DNA of 64,000 nucleotides from Sphingorhabdus sp. EL138 (GCF_900258045.1 NZ_OGVD01000004.1:806001-870000); one strand, 5' to 3'. Positions 46,143-55,378 are shown, counted from the stretch's first letter. The notes: generated by a model from the letters alone, not told the origin. Translations and numbers: made by a program.

Positions 46143-47525
46143 ATGGCATTAGATATCCTGATTGTTGATGATGAACCCGATATCCGGGAACTGATTTCCG
46201 GTGTTCTGGAAGATGATGGCTATGAGACAAGAGTGGCAGCCGACAGCGATTCAGCCCTTGCCGCTGTTAAAGAACGGAAACCGTCTCTTGTCTTGCTGGA
46301 CGTTTGGTTGAGAGGGTCCCGTCTGGACGGACTGGAGCTTTTGACTGAAATAAAAAATATCGATCCAAAGCTGCCGGTAATCGTGATTTCCGGTCATGGT
46401 AATATCGATACGGCTGTCGCAGCAATATCGCAGGGTGCGGTAGACTTTATCGAAAAACCCTTTGAAGCCGAACATCTCATGCATCTGGTGGCCAGGGCTA
46501 CTGAAACGGAAAGTCTGCGCCGCGAGAATGAGGCATTGAAAGCCCGGGTCGGCTTTGCTGACGAGTTAACGGGTAACAGCGCATCGGTTAACTCCGTGCG
46601 TGCGACTTTAAAGCGTGTTGCCGGCACTGGCAGCCGTTTGCTTATTTCCGGTCCAGCAGGTGTAGGAAAGGAAGTCGCCGCGCGGCTCATGCACAACTGG
46701 AGCACACGGGCCAATGCACCATTTGTTACGATAAGCGCAGCCCGTTTGTCGCCGGAAAGTGTTGAGGAAGAGCTTTTCGGAACCGAGAAAAACGGAACTG
46801 TGGAAAAAATCGGTCTGCTGGAAGAGGCCCATGGCGGTACGTTGTTCATTGATGAAGTGGCGGACATGCCGCTTGATACGCAAGGCAAGATATTGCGTGT
46901 ACTGACGGAACAGAGCTTTGTGCGGTTGGGTGGAAATCAACGTGTTAAAGTTGACGTAAGAGTGGTTTCCGCAACATCTCGCAATCTGGACGAAGAAATT
47001 CAGGAAAAGCGTTTTCGTGAGGACCTTTTCTACCGGCTAAATGTTGTACCGGTTGAGTTGCCGCCGCTAAACCAACGCCGCGAAGATATCCCGACATTGG
47101 TCGAACATTATTCTGCGCGTTTTGCGGCAGACCAGAGGCTGAACCCGCCAGAAATATCGGCAGAAGCGATGGCGGCGCTTCAAGCATGCGATTGGCCTGG
47201 CAATGTTCGCCAGTTGCGGAATGTGATTGAACGGACCATCATCCTCGCACCGAAGGATAATTTTTCGAAAATCGAGATAGAGATGTTGCCGCCCGAGATA
47301 TTGGGCAATGACGATGATCTGGATCAGGGCGTGGCCTCTTTGATGGGCTCCCCGTTGCGCGAGGCACGGGAAAGTTTTGAAAGGGAATATCTTAAAGTGC
47401 AGATTCGAAGATTTTCTGGCAATATTTCAAAAACGGCCAATTTTATTGGAATGGAACGTTCTGCATTGCACAGAAAGCTCAAAATTCTGGGCCTTGCGGC
47501 GAAAAAGAAGCAGGCTGCCGAGTAA
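46143..47525 (+). CDS. ntrX: Response regulator NtrX, without GAFTGA loop
   Basis: A 460-residue NtrC-family regulator. The receiver has Asp53 (LLDVWLRGS), the AAA+ domain starts with Walker A GPAGVGKE, and the C-terminal Fis-like HTH reads ISKTANFIGMERSALHRKL. Where NtrC has GHEKGAFTGAVSSAAG, this protein reads GTEKNGTVEKIG (residues 213-224), so the sigma-54-contacting GAFTGA motif is absent and the segment is shorter. NtrX without GAFTGA is reported for several alphaproteobacteria, so it probably acts through sigma-70-type promoters or as a repressor. It is followed by hfq at 124 bases. Confidence 0.95.
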   Translation: MALDILIVDDEPDIRELISGVLEDDGYETRVAADSDSALAAVKERKPSLVLLDVWLRGSRLDGLELLTEIKNIDPKLPVIVISGHGNIDTAVAAISQGAVDFIEKPFEAEHLMHLVARATETESLRRENEALKARVGFADELTGNSASVNSVRATLKRVAGTGSRLLISGPAGVGKEVAARLMHNWSTRANAPFVTISAARLSPESVEEELFGTEKNGTVEKIGLLEEAHGGTLFIDEVADMPLDTQGKILRVLTEQSFVRLGGNQRVKVDVRVVSATSRNLDEEIQEKRFREDLFYRLNVVPVELPPLNQRREDIPTLVEHYSARFAADQRLNPPEISAEAMAALQACDWPGNVRQLRNVIERTIILAPKDNFSKIEIEMLPPEILGNDDDLDQGVASLMGSPLREARESFEREYLKVQIRRFSGNISKTANFIGMERSALHRKLKILGLAAKKKQAAE

Positions 47526-47649
47526 ACAATGAACTGTTTGCAGTTGTAGCTTCGCTGTTGAATCCATATATGTCGAAAGCGCGGCTCCCCCAATAGCTAT
47601 AGTCGCAGCCAAAAACCCTCTCTGCGGCCATCGCGCCGCCAAAAACCGG

Positions 47650-48153
47650 ATGTCAAAAATGACCGATAAATCAAATAATTTGCAAGACCTCTTCTTAAAC
47701 TCTCTCCGCAAATCGAAAATGCCAGTGACCATGTTTCTGGTCAAAGGCGTAAAGTTGCAGGGTATTGTGACCTGGTTCGACAATTTCTCTGTATTGCTGC
47801 GGCGTGATGGCCAGTCACAACTGGTTTACAAGCATGCAATTTCAACCATCATGCCATCGCAAAGCCTTGATATGCAGCCATTTTCTGATCTCATGGAACG
47901 GGCGAAAGGCCGCAATGGCGTATTGCAGGAAGTGTTCCTGACCGCCGTGCGTGACAGCAACGATCCCGTCACCATGTTTCTGGTAAACGGTGTGATGCTG
48001 CAAGGCGAAGTGGCGGCTTATGATCTGTTCTGTATTTTGCTGGAGCGTGAAGGCTTGGCGCAGCTTGTCTACAAACATGCAATTTCAACCATTCAGCCGA
48101 ACGGTGCCATCAATCTCGCAGACTATAATAATGCAGATGAAGGCTCCCATTGA
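47650..48153 (+). CDS. hfq: RNA chaperone Hfq with two fused Sm domains
   Basis: A 167-residue Hfq, about twice the usual length (75-100). Two complete Sm domains lie in tandem: residues about 11-77 ([20 protein letters not shown]; Sm2 YKHAISTI) and about 92-156 ([20 protein letters not shown]; Sm2 YKHAISTI). The two Sm2 stretches are conserved even at DNA level over 23 bases (47827-47849 and 48070-48092), 243 bases apart and in frame. Three such chains could form a six-domain ring. The tail is short. hflX overlaps by four bases with a TTG start. A start at codon 4 (47659) is possible. Confidence 0.95.
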   Translation: MSKMTDKSNNLQDLFLNSLRKSKMPVTMFLVKGVKLQGIVTWFDNFSVLLRRDGQSQLVYKHAISTIMPSQSLDMQPFSDLMERAKGRNGVLQEVFLTAVRDSNDPVTMFLVNGVMLQGEVAAYDLFCILLEREGLAQLVYKHAISTIQPNGAINLADYNNADEGSH

Positions 48154-49445
48154 TCCCATTTGAAAAAAAGGAACTGGACGGCGGTGAAGACAAAGCCGTC
48201 ATTGTTCACCCCGACCTGGGATCGCTTGGTCAAAATGCACTGGAATATAGACTGGAAGAGGCAATTGGTCTCGCTCTGGCAATCGGATTGGAAACAACTT
48301 CTGCGCAATATTTCAGTGTTCGTGCGCCAAAGCCCGGAACGTTGTTCGGTTCCGGTCAAGTCGATCAGATCAAGACGATATTGGCGCAGGACGATGCCAA
48401 TATTCTGATTGTTGATGGTACGTTGAGCGCTATCCAGCAGCGCAATCTGGAAGAAGAGCTGAAGGTCAAGGTTATCGACCGAACTGGCCTGATTCTTGAG
48501 ATTTTTGGCGCGAGGGCCGCGACAGCCGAGGGACGACTGCAGGTGGAACTGGCCCATCTCGACTATCAGGCGGGGCGTTTGGTTCGCAGCTGGACTCACC
48601 TTGAACGGCAACGCGGTGGTTTTGGCTTCCTCGGCGGCCCGGGTGAGACACAGATTGAATCGGATCGCCGGATGATCCGCGACCGTATGGCGAAACTACG
48701 CAAGGAATTGTCGCATCTTCGCAAAACCCGGACGCTCCACCGTTCGCGCCGCCAAAAGGCGCCGTGGCCGGTTATCGCGCTCGTTGGTTATACAAACGCC
48801 GGCAAATCAACACTTTTTAATCGCCTGACGGGTGCCGAAGTGTTCGCAGAAGATCTGTTGTTCGCGACACTTGATCCCACCATGCGGCAATTTCCGCTGC
48901 CTGGATATGACAAGGCGATCATCTCGGACACCGTTGGCTTCGTATCTGACTTGCCGACGCAGCTGGTCGCCGCCTTTCGCGCGACGTTGGAAGAAGTGAC
49001 AGCGGCAGACGTGATAATCCATGTCAGGGACATCTCTCATGCTTCCAGTGATGGACAGGCCCGCGATGTCGAACAAATTCTGTTGGAACTGGGTGTCGAT
49101 CTGGAAGAGGGGGAGGGGGCTCCCATCATTGAAGCCTGGAACAAGATTGATCTGATCGATTCCGATGATCCGGATAGCATAAAGTTACCGGAGCATATTC
49201 CCGACAATGTCTGTCCAATATCTGCTGCAACCGGGCAGGGCGTTGATGCGCTTGTCGAGATGGTAACTTCCAATTTGTCGCGTAACCACAACATCGAAAC
49301 GGTCACATTGCCCGTATCCGACGGCAAACGTCTGGCGTGGTTGCACGAAAATGGCCGTGTTCTGGAATCCGAGCAGGAAAATGAAGACCTGATTTTGGCT
49401 GTCCAAATGTCAAACCGCAACTGGGGACGGTTTCACGCGCTTTAG
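48150..49445 (+). CDS. hflX: GTPase HflX
   Basis: A 431-residue ribosome-associated GTPase that splits stalled or stressed ribosomes. The N-terminal HflX domain contains [13 protein letters not shown] and the glycine-rich [19 protein letters not shown]; the G domain follows with [14 protein letters not shown] (G1), [10 protein letters not shown] (G3) and NKIDL (G4). The start is a TTG overlapping the hfq stop, which fits coupled translation. hfq-hflX adjacency is conserved in proteobacteria. Its stop overlaps the end of convergent mazG. Confidence 0.95.
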   Translation: MIPFEKKELDGGEDKAVIVHPDLGSLGQNALEYRLEEAIGLALAIGLETTSAQYFSVRAPKPGTLFGSGQVDQIKTILAQDDANILIVDGTLSAIQQRNLEEELKVKVIDRTGLILEIFGARAATAEGRLQVELAHLDYQAGRLVRSWTHLERQRGGFGFLGGPGETQIESDRRMIRDRMAKLRKELSHLRKTRTLHRSRRQKAPWPVIALVGYTNAGKSTLFNRLTGAEVFAEDLLFATLDPTMRQFPLPGYDKAIISDTVGFVSDLPTQLVAAFRATLEEVTAADVIIHVRDISHASSDGQARDVEQILLELGVDLEEGEGAPIIEAWNKIDLIDSDDPDSIKLPEHIPDNVCPISAATGQGVDALVEMVTSNLSRNHNIETVTLPVSDGKRLAWLHENGRVLESEQENEDLILAVQMSNRNWGRFHAL

Positions 49446-50176
49446 GGAGCGGATTTTGCTTTCTGCCATTCTTCTTCAAGCTCTTCGATCGACATCTCTC
49501 TCATATTGCGGGGAGCTGTGCTTTCTACCTTGTTGAATCGCTTGGAGAATTTGCGGGTAGCATCGGCCAAAGCCTGCTCTGCATCTACGCCATAGTGACG
49601 CGATAGATTCACGGCTGAAAAGAGCAGATCTCCCATTTCCTCATGGATATCCTCCGGGCTGTTGGCCTGCTCCACCTCTTGAAGTTCTTCCAGCATTTTT
49701 GCTTTGACCGGCGCTTTGTCCGGCCAGTCAAAGCCGACCCGGGCGGCCCGCTTCTGGATCTTTTGAGCCCGCAGCAGGGCAGGGAGGGCCATCGCAACTC
49801 CGTCCAGTGCACTGGATTTACCAGTCTCCGCCCGTTCTTCGGCCTTTATCTGTTCCCAGCCGGGGCTGTTGTCCGCTTCACCAAAAATATGCGGATGGCG
49901 CCGGATCATCTTTTCGCAAATAACATCGACCACATCACCGAAAGAGAAATGGCCCTCATCCGATGCAATCTGGCTGTGAAATACGACCTGCAACAAAAGA
50001 TCGCCCAGTTCATCTTTTAGGCCATCCATATCTTCGCGCTGAATGGCATCTGCAACTTCATAAGCTTCTTCGATTGTGTAAGGCGCTATGGTTTCAAATG
50101 TCTGGACAGTGTCCCATTCGCATCCTGTTTTTGGATCACGTAGCCGCCGCATGACATCAAGAAGGGGTTCAATCAC
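49442..50176 (-). CDS. mazG: Nucleoside triphosphate pyrophosphohydrolase MazG
   Basis: A 244-residue tandem-domain MazG that hydrolyses NTPs and dNTPs to monophosphates, a housekeeping and stress function. Two all-alpha MazG domains show the ExxE/ExxD-type Mg sites: DGLKDELGDLLLQVVFHSQ in the first and IHEEMGDLLFSAVNLSRH in the second. CEWDTVQTFETIAPYTIEEA is the family's N-terminal signature. The start is a GTG at 50176. The stop is interleaved with that of hflX on the opposite strand. Confidence 0.95.
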   Translation of the reverse strand: MIEPLLDVMRRLRDPKTGCEWDTVQTFETIAPYTIEEAYEVADAIQREDMDGLKDELGDLLLQVVFHSQIASDEGHFSFGDVVDVICEKMIRRHPHIFGEADNSPGWEQIKAEERAETGKSSALDGVAMALPALLRAQKIQKRAARVGFDWPDKAPVKAKMLEELQEVEQANSPEDIHEEMGDLLFSAVNLSRHYGVDAEQALADATRKFSKRFNKVESTAPRNMREMSIEELEEEWQKAKSAP

Positions 50177-50407
50177 TGATTATCTATCCTCGCACGAACA
50201 TTGAACTGATCTAGCAGGCTGACTGCAGTTGGGGCAGGGCAGCGCAACACCCCTCTTATCGGCTATATTTAGTGCTGCCAATGCTGGATCTGAAACGAGT
50301 GATATCCAGAAAAGACGAGCGTTACCAAAGCTGCTCATTGCATGATTTGTCACTTTGTGTTCAACAACTTGGCGAGGTTTCAGATTAACAAAACAAACGG
50401 AGTTTCA

Positions 50408-51538
50408 ATGACAGCCCCAGTAAACGGATTTTGCGATCCTCGCTTTGAAGCCGTCAAGGCGGCTTTCGAGACCAACTTTTGTGAACATGGCGATATTGGC
50501 GCTTCTGTTGCGATCACGTTTGACGGTGCCTTCGTCGTCGATCTGTGGGGCGGGCATCTGGATGAAGAGCGGACAAAGCCTTGGCAGGAAGACACGCTTG
50601 TCAATGTGTGGTCCAGCACAAAAACCATGGCGGCCATGTCACTGCTGCTTCTTGCTGATCAAGGGGAGGTTGATCTCCATGCGCCTGCTGCAAAATATTG
50701 GCCGGAATTTTCACAAGGCGGCAAGGAGACAGTCGAAGTCCGACATTTTCTGAGCCATATGGCGGGCCTGTCCGGCATGACTGAACCTGTTGAAGGCGAC
50801 AGGCTTTATGATTGGGAGTGGATGACCAGCGCGCTCGCACGTCAGGAACCATGGTGGGAACCGGGAACCCAGTCCGGTTACCATGCGCTGACCCAGGGGC
50901 ATCTTATTGGCGAAATTGTAAGAAGAGTGACTGGCCAGTCGATTGGCAATTTTTTTCGGCAGGAAATTGCAGAACCAACCAATGCAGATTTTCATATCGG
51001 TGCAGGCGAAGAACTGGATGAACGGATTGGCAATCTGGTCCCGCCTGAAAACACGGTTTCTCCTGATCCTGAGACTATTGCCGGACGGACATTTGCAAAT
51101 CCGGCAGTCGATGCCACTGAACCCAGAAAAAGGGAATGGCGCGCGGCCGAAATACCCGCAGCCAATGGTCAGGGAAATGCAAGGAGCATAGTTCGCGCGC
51201 AAACAGCGATGGCAAATGGCGGTAAAGCATTTGGCAAAACTATAATGTCGGAAGCAGGGACCAGGCGTGTTTTCGAAAAGCAGTCTGAGGGAACCGATCT
51301 TGTGTTGGGCGTGCCGCTGGTCTTTGGCATGGGCTATGGGCTGAACAGCGCCCTTTTACCCATCAGCCCAAACCCCAACACCTGTTTCTGGGGCGGTTAC
51401 GGCGGGTCATCGGTCATAATAGATCAGGATGCCCGGCTATGTTTTTCTTATGTCATGAACAAGATGGAAAGCGGCCTTCTGGGTGATCCGCGTGGATTTG
51501 GACTGGCAGCCGCCATGTATGCATCGCTTCAGACTTAG
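50408..51538 (+). CDS. Serine beta-lactamase-like esterase (class C/EstB type)
   Basis: A 376-residue protein of the serine beta-lactamase superfamily. The SxxK motif is Ser69-Ser-Thr-Lys72, the tyrosine motif is SGYHALTQG, and the third motif region is WGGYGGSS. This pattern fits family VIII carboxylesterases (EstB) rather than true AmpC enzymes, which have YxN and KTG. There is no signal peptide, arguing against a periplasmic beta-lactamase. ATG 50408 is chosen with GGAG 6 bases before; a start at 50342 is less likely. It is a single gene, convergent with the nitroreductase gene. Confidence 0.88.
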   Translation: MTAPVNGFCDPRFEAVKAAFETNFCEHGDIGASVAITFDGAFVVDLWGGHLDEERTKPWQEDTLVNVWSSTKTMAAMSLLLLADQGEVDLHAPAAKYWPEFSQGGKETVEVRHFLSHMAGLSGMTEPVEGDRLYDWEWMTSALARQEPWWEPGTQSGYHALTQGHLIGEIVRRVTGQSIGNFFRQEIAEPTNADFHIGAGEELDERIGNLVPPENTVSPDPETIAGRTFANPAVDATEPRKREWRAAEIPAANGQGNARSIVRAQTAMANGGKAFGKTIMSEAGTRRVFEKQSEGTDLVLGVPLVFGMGYGLNSALLPISPNPNTCFWGGYGGSSVIIDQDARLCFSYVMNKMESGLLGDPRGFGLAAAMYASLQT

Positions 51539-51549
51539 TGGTCTGGTAC

Positions 51550-52227
51550 CTAGTTATCGAATCCCACAAAGGTGGCGGCTTCATCAATCGACTTTCGGGT
51601 TGAAACCACGCCGTTTGCCGGAAAAGTCTCGTCTGGCCAGCCTAGCGCGATACTCTTCATTATAACCTGATCATCAGCGATCCCTGCATGCTCACGCACG
51701 ACTGGCGATTGCATGATGCCCTGACTGTTGATGACTGTACCAAGACCGCGCGACCACGCTGCATTCACCAGTGCAGTCGCTACAGCGCCACAGTCGAAAG
51801 GTGTGTCGTCGCTGCCATTGAGAACGCGGTCATAAGTGATAATCACGCACACAGGCGCATCGAATTGACGGAACCCGCGCATAACCCAGTCCTGCCGCGC
51901 ATCCTTGTCATCGCGTTCGATTTTCATGGCGGAAAATAACTGCTTGGCGACGCCGATTTGCCTTTCGCGATGAGGTCCCGCAAAGGCCTCACCCGTTCGA
52001 AACTCGCGTGATTGTGGTACGCCGGCGAGCATCCGTTCGGTATTACCGTTGCGAATCCGTTCCAGCGGCTCGCCGGTAATCACATAGAAATTCCAGGGTT
52101 GTGTATTCATGGAAGACGGTGCGCGCATCGCCAAGCCGATGATTTCTTCGATAAGTTCCTGTGAAACCGGATCGGGCTTATACCCCCGGATGCTTCGGCG
52201 TCCGAGGACAACTTCGTCAAATTCCAT
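51550..52227 (-). CDS. Nitroreductase-family FMN oxidoreductase
   Basis: A 225-residue flavin reductase with the family's N-terminal RRSIRGYKPDPVS, the FMN-contacting RAPSSMNTQPWNFYVITG and the C-terminal SIALGWPDE. Such enzymes reduce nitro compounds or quinones with NAD(P)H; the natural substrate is not indicated. It is transcribed toward the esterase gene and lies alone. Confidence 0.92.
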   Translation of the reverse strand: MEFDEVVLGRRSIRGYKPDPVSQELIEEIIGLAMRAPSSMNTQPWNFYVITGEPLERIRNGNTERMLAGVPQSREFRTGEAFAGPHRERQIGVAKQLFSAMKIERDDKDARQDWVMRGFRQFDAPVCVIITYDRVLNGSDDTPFDCGAVATALVNAAWSRGLGTVINSQGIMQSPVVREHAGIADDQVIMKSIALGWPDETFPANGVVSTRKSIDEAATFVGFDN

Positions 52228-52388
52228 TGCTGGCTCCGTAAGAAATATCGCTGTTCGCTAGCGTAGAACGGCGAAAATGGGAAGCCCGATTACGGTTGCT
52301 TCTCAGCAATATTTTCACAATTGTAATTACTGGTATCACCCTGGTTTTGTCGGTTTCACAACCGAGCGCCATCGTTCATATATTTTGA

Positions 52389-52559
52389 ATGACCAAACCC
52401 ATAACAGAGCTGGAAAACCGCCAATTGATCATCCATGCGCTTGACGGGATATTGCGGGAGCTGGATGATGCGGGTCTCCACCTTGCCGCAGTAAAAATAG
52501 TCGAAGCGCGAGAAATTTTGATGAAAATCGAAGGGGCTCGGGACATATCCAGTTCTTAA
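52389..52559 (+). CDS. Small helical protein of unknown function (56 residues)
   Basis: A short intact open frame starting with ATG and ending in TAA. Its 56 residues (beginning MTKPITELENRQLIIHAL) form what looks like one or two amphipathic helices with alternating charged and aliphatic residues, which argues for a real protein. It has no signal or membrane helix. It stands in the gap between the nitroreductase gene and a winged-helix-like gene, 104 bases upstream of the latter. No family recognised. Confidence 0.55.
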   Translation: MTKPITELENRQLIIHALDGILRELDDAGLHLAAVKIVEAREILMKIEGARDISSS

Positions 52560-52663
52560 ATGGAATCGATGAATGAAATACCGAGTCTCATTTAATTCCT
52601 CTGATCGCAACTATCAGGGTTGAAAGACGATTCAATCTACGGTTAACATACCAGCAACAGGAT

Positions 52664-53119
52664 ATGAAAAACAGTAATCACCAAAAGCAGCAAGAGCTGA
52701 ACTCGATCGTAAGATTACCGGAAATATTTGATCGGGACATCGGCGAAAAACTATCTGGCCAAGCGCACGAGAGTTATGTTTCCAAGCTGGCCGCCTGCCG
52801 TCAGTTTGTCGAACGCCATTTCCAGAAGAATTATGGTATTCCGGCTTATCCTGTTTGCGATATGCTTTTGGCCTTGCAGGTTTCTGATATGGGAACCGTC
52901 TCGATTGATTCCATGGCAACCGAGTTGGCGATGCCGCTAAAGGTTCTGCAACGATATCTGGCCATTGCTGAAAAGCATGGGTTGATCACTGTGAATGCGA
53001 ATGCCGAATTCCCAGAGGTTTCTCTGGCCGCAAAAGGGGTGGATGATTTGCTCTTGATAACTAATGCAATCTCCGAAGTTGCATTCAAGCTCAGGCCATT
53101 GGATTCAACTAACCGCTAG
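52664..53119 (+). CDS. Putative winged-helix (MarR-like) DNA-binding protein
   Basis: A 151-residue protein. Residues about 25-60 form helices (SYVSKLAACRQFVERHFQKN), and about 67-125 look like a winged helix: LLALQVSDMGTVSIDSMATE, LAMPLKVLQRYLAIAEKHGL as the helix-turn-helix, then a wing ITVNANAEFPEVSLA. The arrangement resembles MarR-type regulators of sphingomonads, but the match is modest. The ATG is directly preceded by AGGAT. No target can be named; the upstream microprotein gene is a candidate partner. Confidence 0.6.
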   Translation: MKNSNHQKQQELNSIVRLPEIFDRDIGEKLSGQAHESYVSKLAACRQFVERHFQKNYGIPAYPVCDMLLALQVSDMGTVSIDSMATELAMPLKVLQRYLAIAEKHGLITVNANAEFPEVSLAAKGVDDLLLITNAISEVAFKLRPLDSTNR

Positions 53120-53158
53120 AAGAGGGCGTGGCTAAAGAAAAAGTCCCGTTCCTAGATT

Positions 53159-53201
53159 TTCAATAATTGGTTGATAATATATATTATGTTAAATTATTGA
53201 A
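53159..53201. repeat. Nested AT-rich inverted repeat between convergent genes
   Basis: Perfect 10-base arms TTCAATAATT (53159-53168) and AATTATTGAA (53192-53201) enclose a perfect 14-base palindrome ATAATATATATTAT (53174-53187). The right arm covers the stop codon of the aspartic protease gene. It sits where two genes converge, so it could act as a bidirectional termination structure, though there is no GC-rich stem or T run. Confidence 0.7.
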
Positions 53202-53814
53202 TGGGCGTTGCATTATACGGTTCCAGGATCATCTCACGCCCCTCTACCCGCCAGCTTTTCATTTCTGACAGGAAATTCATTCCCAGAACGTTGGAATCGC
53301 CGAATGCTTCGGCCACAACCACTGGCAGGTCTAATGCCGTCATTGGCCCGACCTTCAACGACTGAATGGATCCGCGCTGTGCCTCGACAGTTCCGTTGGC
53401 GGTGTTCAGATATGTTGGAAAACCACCTTCATTGATATCTATATTGGCCGCCCGAGCTGTCTTGAGTGTCATGGCGGTCGTCGTGGCGCCGCTGTCGATC
53501 AAAAACCGGACTGGCATGCCGTTTACCTCAGCATCGGCCCAGTAATGGCCATCTACCGATCGCCGTATTTTTAGCGTCCCGCCGACCACTTGCTGTTCGT
53601 TCGCGCCGGTCAGTTCTCCGGTCACCTTGTTCCACACACCGACGATTTCATTCTGATAAGAAAATGCGACGATAAATATCGCGAATATCGCGACCCAACT
53701 CAACGCGGTGCGGACAATCTCGCCCAAGCCGATACGCCGGGAAAATAGCGCGCTGGCAACCAGCACTAAGGCGCCAATCGCAAATACAAGATTGATATTC
53801 TGATCTTCGGTCAC
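53194..53814 (-). CDS. Membrane-anchored retropepsin-like aspartic protease
   Basis: A 206-residue clan AA aspartic protease. Two N-terminal hydrophobic helices (about residues 7-24 and 36-52) anchor it; the catalytic domain has the active-site Asp107 in RFLIDSGATTTAM and the flap-like region after ANGTVEAQRG. Single-domain proteins of this kind dimerise, as in the TIGR02281 family and Rickettsia APRc. Its ATG lies 2 bases after the metallo-beta-lactamase-fold gene stop, making it the last gene in the long minus-strand series. Its substrates are unknown. Confidence 0.88.
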   Translation of the reverse strand: MTEDQNINLVFAIGALVLVASALFSRRIGLGEIVRTALSWVAIFAIFIVAFSYQNEIVGVWNKVTGELTGANEQQVVGGTLKIRRSVDGHYWADAEVNGMPVRFLIDSGATTTAMTLKTARAANIDINEGGFPTYLNTANGTVEAQRGSIQSLKVGPMTALDLPVVVAEAFGDSNVLGMNFLSEMKSWRVEGREMILEPYNATPIQ

Positions 53815-53816
53815 GT

Positions 53817-54581
53817 CTAAATCTCTATCACATATCCATCATAGGCGGGCCGGATATCTTTCGGTAATATGGCGCAGAGATGGTTATAATCCATCGATTT
53901 ATCCATATGCGTCAGCAGGCTTAACCGCGGATTTACGGACTTTATCAGGTCGCGCGTCATGTCGAGATGTGCGTGGGTTGGGTGCGGTTTTTCACGGAGC
54001 GCATCCACTATGAATATATCACTCTTTTTGAATATTCCCCGCATATCTTCAGTGGCTTCGCCAAAGTCAGTGGCATAGCATATCGCCTTTCCGCCATATT
54101 CAAAACGCAGTCCGGCAGACGTAATACCGCCATGGGGTTGGTCTACGCATTTGACAGTAACATCACCAATTTTCATATTTTCTTCGAGTGGTCGAGCGTC
54201 GCAGATCGACGGATAATATTTATGGCCATCAAAAGCGTAAGCGAAACGCTGTTTCAGGCTTTCCAGCGCAAAAGGCCGTGCATAGGCCGGTATTGGCTCC
54301 CGTTTTCTGTGAAAGACCTGCCGCAAGTCATCAATACCATGGCAATGATCTGCATGATCATGGGTCCAGATGACATTGTCGATATAATCAATGTCGCAGG
54401 CCAGAAACTGCGCGCGGAGATCTGGCGATGTGTCGACCAATATCCGGGTGGTCGGGCTTTCGACAATGATCGATACCCTGCTCCGCCGGTTTTTCGGTTC
54501 ATCCGGATCGCAATCACCCCAATCATTTCCGATTCTGGGCACTCCAGAGGATGTACCGCAACCGAGAATCGTGAGTTTCAT
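53817..54581 (-). CDS. Metallo-beta-lactamase-fold hydrolase (PhnP-like)
   Basis: A 254-residue MBL-fold hydrolase. The metal motif is THDHADHCHGIDDLR, preceded by the N-terminal LGCGTSSGVPRIG characteristic of PhnP/RNase-Z-like phosphodiesterases; later HLDMT and LLTHMD histidines complete the site. PhnP hydrolyses cyclic ribose phosphate in phosphonate metabolism, but there are no phn genes here, and the stable tatD-linked location suggests a general phosphodiesterase. ATG 54581 is preferred over a TTG six codons upstream. Confidence 0.9.
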   Translation of the reverse strand: MKLTILGCGTSSGVPRIGNDWGDCDPDEPKNRRSRVSIIVESPTTRILVDTSPDLRAQFLACDIDYIDNVIWTHDHADHCHGIDDLRQVFHRKREPIPAYARPFALESLKQRFAYAFDGHKYYPSICDARPLEENMKIGDVTVKCVDQPHGGITSAGLRFEYGGKAICYATDFGEATEDMRGIFKKSDIFIVDALREKPHPTHAHLDMTRDLIKSVNPRLSLLTHMDKSMDYNHLCAILPKDIRPAYDGYVIEI

Positions 54582-54601
54582 TACGGTTGTCCCGACCAAA
54601 G

Positions 54602-55378
54602 TCAGGGACGCGCCTTGTTAAACAGTTTGTAGAAATTTCGAGATGTTGTTTCGCAAAGTTCAGAATATTTCTCACCACGCAACTCGGCCAGAAACCTTGC
54701 TGTATTGGCAACAAAAGCAGGCTCACCAGTCTTTCCACGATGCGGTACCGGGGCGAGGAACGGTGCGTCGGTTTCTACCAGCAGTCGATCCGTAGGCAAT
54801 TTTGCCGCCGTTGCCTGCAAATCCTTCGCGTTTTTGAACGTCACGATACCCGAGATGGATATATAAAGGCCCAAATCCAGTGCTTTATGGGCAAAATCTT
54901 CACTCGCGGTGAAACAGTGGATCACGCCGGTATAAGCGCCCTGCTCCATTTCTTCGGCCATGATCGCTGCGGTATCGTCCTCGGCATCGCGCGTATGGAC
55001 AATAATCGGCAAGCCGGTTTCGCGCGCGGCATGAATATGGGTGCGAAAGCTCTGTCGCTGGCGATCACGGTCGCTATGGTCGTAATAATAATCAAGGCCG
55101 GTTTCGCCGATGGCGATAACGCGTTCATGTTCGGCTTCCTTGACCAGTTTCGCCAGATCAATATCAGGATGGGCATCGGCTTCGTGAGGATGAATGCCAA
55201 TGCTCGACCAGACGTCGCTTTCGCGCTCTGCGGTTGCCACGATATCGCGCCATTCGCTTTCCCGTGTCGAGATGTTGAGCATGGCTGTGACGCCGCTCTC
55301 CCGAGCGCGATCGAGTACAGCGCCCTGCTCTTCGATCAGGCCCTTATAATTGAGATGACAGTGGCTATCGACGAGCAT
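54602..55378 (-). CDS. tatD: TatD-family metal-dependent DNase
   Basis: A 258-residue TIM-barrel hydrolase with the N-terminal metal ligands in DSHCHLN, IGETGLDYYYDHSDR in the middle, and the C-terminal LLVETDAPFLAPVPHRGK. TatD proteins are Mg2+-dependent 3'-5' exonucleases involved in DNA repair and fragmentation. It starts 2 bases after metG ends, a conserved pairing in alphaproteobacteria (metG-tatD-MBL hydrolase). Confidence 0.95.
   Translation of the reverse strand: MLVDSHCHLNYKGLIEEQGAVLDRARESGVTAMLNISTRESEWRDIVATAERESDVWSSIGIHPHEADAHPDIDLAKLVKEAEHERVIAIGETGLDYYYDHSDRDRQRQSFRTHIHAARETGLPIIVHTRDAEDDTAAIMAEEMEQGAYTGVIHCFTASEDFAHKALDLGLYISISGIVTFKNAKDLQATAAKLPTDRLLVETDAPFLAPVPHRGKTGEPAFVANTARFLAELRGEKYSELCETTSRNFYKLFNKARP

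Noticed and set aside
50177-50407. Gap before the beta-lactamase-like gene as a possible small RNA or gene
   Set aside because: No open frame of interest, no hairpin with T run and no repeated motif visible.
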